NCBI RefSeq assembly: GCF_001592305.1
Contig: NZ_BCWR01000001.1
Coordinates: forward strand, 310,001-374,000
Origin: Hydrogenophaga taeniospiralis CCUG 15921
GTDB taxonomy: Bacteria; Pseudomonadota; Gammaproteobacteria; Burkholderiales; Burkholderiaceae_C
Reading direction: 5' to 3'
DNA: 64,000 nucleotides
Numbering within the stretch: the stretch's first letter is position 1; each line of letters opens with the position of its first letter. The notes under the pieces were generated by a model. The model saw nothing but the letters and a program-made list of their open reading frames with translations. It had not been told where the DNA came from and searched no databases. Shown here one piece after another: positions 62,308 through 64,000 of the stretch. Both the position numbers and the translations under genes were made by a program.

Positions 62308-63309
62308 TCAACGGGAGACCGCCGGCCTGCGCAAGGCATCCGACTGCAGGCCATACGCCACCGCCAACATCCGCTCAAACGCTTCCCTGCGGCTGGCGGC
62401 TACGAGGCGCAGCACCCCCTTGTCTTGCAGTACCGTGATCAGCTTGGTCGGCGCCCGCAGCTTGTCGCCCACGATCTCCACGTGGCCGGCCTGCACCTGC
62501 ACGCGGTCCACTGCGGCGCCGGTTTCGACCCGTGCATTGCGTTGCTCGGCCAACGAGAAAATGTCATCGCTTTCCAGGCAACGGCCGTTGGCTTCGCGGC
62601 GGCAAGTGCCCTCTTCAGCGGTGTCTATCTTCAGGTAGTTGACCCCCGCCAGCAGCTGACCGGGCTCGGTGATGAAGTCTGACGAAAACGTGATGTCTTT
62701 CCACTTTGGGCCGGTGAAGATGTGGCAGCTCAGCGGCAACAGGCCCAGCGTCAGAGGGTAGAGCCAGTTCTTGCCACAGGTGCTGGCCGCGTCGATGCCG
62801 GAGAACGGACCGGAGATGGTCACCAGCCGCCAGTTCACAGCCTGGGGGGCTGGCAATGACGGTGCCGGCTCCACTGCATCGGTCAGCGCTCTGCGTGCGA
62901 TCAGTGCGCCCTGGCTGTGACCGACGACGGTGACGGGTGGGCCGCCAGACAGCGCGGTGAGTTGCGTGGCGGCGCTGCGCAGGGCACCCGCGCTGTCGTC
63001 GAGCGCCGCGCGGTCGTCGTAGGTGAAGCAGGCCGATTGCTGGCCCTGGAAGGCCAGCACCTGTGCCAGCGCACGGAACTGGCCCGAAGATCCGAAACAG
63101 CCGTGGACCAGCACGGTGACCGGCTCGCCCGCTTTCAGGTGCAGGCTGCGGTCCGGGTTGTCGGTGCAGGGGCCCAGGCCGGCAATACTGAGCGTGACGT
63201 CGGGCGGCGGTAGGCGACCCGGCTCCAGGTCAGGCGCGACGATGGGGTCGTAAGACGCACAGCCGACCAACAGGCAGGCAGACATCAACAGCTGGGCGAC
63301 TTTTATCAT
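62308..63309 (-). CDS. Lipase-like alpha/beta hydrolase lipoprotein
   Basis: A 333-residue exported lipoprotein. The signal MIKVAQLLMSACLLVGC ends with a lipobox (LVGC, residue 17). The hydrolase region has VTVLVHGCFGSSGQF (oxyanion hole), nucleophile elbow VVGHSQGALIARRAL and a DDRAAL acidic segment; a late histidine is probably HIFTGPKW or QAGHVEIVGD, the latter in a typical lipase position. Paired cysteines in the second half suggest disulfides. The start at 63309 was preferred over 63363 because the lipoprotein signal begins there. The substrate is unknown. Confidence 0.83.
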   Translation of the reverse strand: MIKVAQLLMSACLLVGCASYDPIVAPDLEPGRLPPPDVTLSIAGLGPCTDNPDRSLHLKAGEPVTVLVHGCFGSSGQFRALAQVLAFQGQQSACFTYDDRAALDDSAGALRSAATQLTALSGGPPVTVVGHSQGALIARRALTDAVEPAPSLPAPQAVNWRLVTISGPFSGIDAASTCGKNWLYPLTLGLLPLSCHIFTGPKWKDITFSSDFITEPGQLLAGVNYLKIDTAEEGTCRREANGRCLESDDIFSLAEQRNARVETGAAVDRVQVQAGHVEIVGDKLRAPTKLITVLQDKGVLRLVAASRREAFERMLAVAYGLQSDALRRPAVSR

Positions 63310-63366
63310 GTCTCGGGAGGATAGTTCAGAAACCTGGCCAACGCCGGGCGGTCGGCACGCCAAGAC

Positions 63367-63918
63367 TCAGACCCGCAGCCAACCCCGAAAACCCCTGGCC
63401 GCGTAGTACGACTGCACGCCGTTGTGATAGATGAACACCCGGCCGTAGCGCCGGTCACCAAACAGGGCCCCACCGAGCGCCCGGACCTCCGGCGGCGTCT
63501 GGAGCCAGCTGGACGTCTTCAAGTCAAACTCACCGTGCGCCTGCAGCGCCCGGTACTGCTCCTCCGTCAGCAGCTCAATGCCCATCGCAGCGGCCATCTC
63601 GGCCGCGCTGCTCTCGGGCCTGTTTTCCTTCCTGGCGGCACGCGCTTCGGCGTCGAAACAGGTGCTTCTGCGCCCCGTGGGGCTTTCCGGGGAACAGTCG
63701 CAGAAAACGATGTGACCGGAATCCGTGGCCTCCCCCAGAACGTCCGGCTCGCCGCCCGTGGCCTCCATCGCTTGCAACGATTTCAGCGCATCGGGATGGC
63801 CTTCGAGCCTGGCGCGCACGTCTGACCAAGCCGCCCCGGCATGCCGGTGCATGTGTTTCTCGAAGCGGGTCTGGAGCAGTTGGAGCAATGCTTCGGTTTC
63901 TGTGGTCTTCATGGTCAT
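63367..63918 (-). CDS. DUF4256 domain-containing protein
   Basis: A 183-residue cytoplasmic protein: LLQTRFEKHMHRHAGAAWSDVRARL, GEPDVLGEATDSGHIVFCDCSPESPTGRRSTCFDAEA and a conserved C-terminal block TSSWLQTPPEVRALGGALFGDRRYGRVFIYHNGVQSYYAARGFRG. This matches the widespread DUF4256 family of unknown function, often found in mobile or accessory gene sets. It is monocistronic here. Confidence 0.85.
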   Translation of the reverse strand: MTMKTTETEALLQLLQTRFEKHMHRHAGAAWSDVRARLEGHPDALKSLQAMEATGGEPDVLGEATDSGHIVFCDCSPESPTGRRSTCFDAEARAARKENRPESSAAEMAAAMGIELLTEEQYRALQAHGEFDLKTSSWLQTPPEVRALGGALFGDRRYGRVFIYHNGVQSYYAARGFRGWLRV

Positions 63919-64000
63919 GGCGCTTTCATGATTGATGGCAGTGAATTGTGTTGCTGTGCTTCGGTGGTTTGGCCGCCCTCACTGGCGCACATAGCGCAAG

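Overview
The window is high-GC chromosomal DNA from a betaproteobacterium, most likely a Hydrogenophaga-like member of the Comamonadaceae. The basis is the porin type, UvrD/GuaC/MutL/MiaA sequences of that flavour, and dozens of intergenic copies of a GC-rich palindromic repeat typical of that family. This is an inference from reading, not a database match. I see no rRNA, IS element, prophage or CRISPR array. The sequence is gene-dense, and many neighbouring genes overlap by ATGA or GTGA.

Layout. (1) 1-7.2 kb: a carbon-phosphorus lyase locus. phnG-H-I-J, a PhnO-like acetyltransferase and phnK (cut by the left edge) run leftward. phnF, a DUF1045 2H-type protein, phnN and a hexapeptide acetyltransferase run rightward. 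An 8-bp GTCTAGAC palindrome between the two arms fits the HutC/PhnF operator class. (2) 7.3-18.3 kb: a small conserved protein, a secreted phytase-like beta-propeller protein, a general porin, uvrD, guaC with a terminator-like hairpin in its leader, an alpha/beta hydrolase divergent from its probable GntR/FCD regulator, a beta-hydroxyacid dehydrogenase, and tRNA-Ala(CGC) plus tRNA-Lys(CTT). (3) 18.3-36.8 kb: an Mla-type permease/MCE/lipoprotein operon with no ATPase, a siderophore-interacting protein divergent from a MarR regulator, queG, tsaE-amiC, dedA, mutL, a GNAT enzyme, a YbhGFS-like exporter, a lipoprotein hydrolase, a Bcr/CflA exporter, miaA, a 39-residue membrane peptide and a LolD-type ATPase.

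(4) 36.8-61 kb is an integrated sugar catabolism region. A LacI regulator sits between a porin and an alpha-glucoside ABC operon (ATPase, binding protein, two permeases, GH1 and GH13 glycosidases). Three near-identical TGCAA-N4-TTGCA-type sites flank those two targets. Next comes a leftward fructose-type ABC operon (binding protein, permease, ATPase, FucU/RbsD-like mutarotase, ROK regulator), divergent from a PfkB-type fructokinase. Then a complete Entner-Doudoroff set follows, zwf-pgl-edd-eda-pgi, with two HexR-like boxes ahead of zwf, then a tyrosine phosphatase and mgsA. Together these genes would take alpha- and beta-glucosides or sucrose from the outer membrane to pyruvate plus glyceraldehyde 3-phosphate, apart from a glucokinase, which is not in the window. 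(5) 61-64 kb: small accessory genes (ACT domain, DUF1801, ABM domain, lipase-like lipoprotein, DUF4256).

The least expected signal is a family of short repeats placed exactly at stop-start junctions. Each begins with ATGAGC overlapping the upstream stop codon, carries a Shine-Dalgarno-like stretch, and delivers ribosomes to the next start. Four junctions in the window use them.
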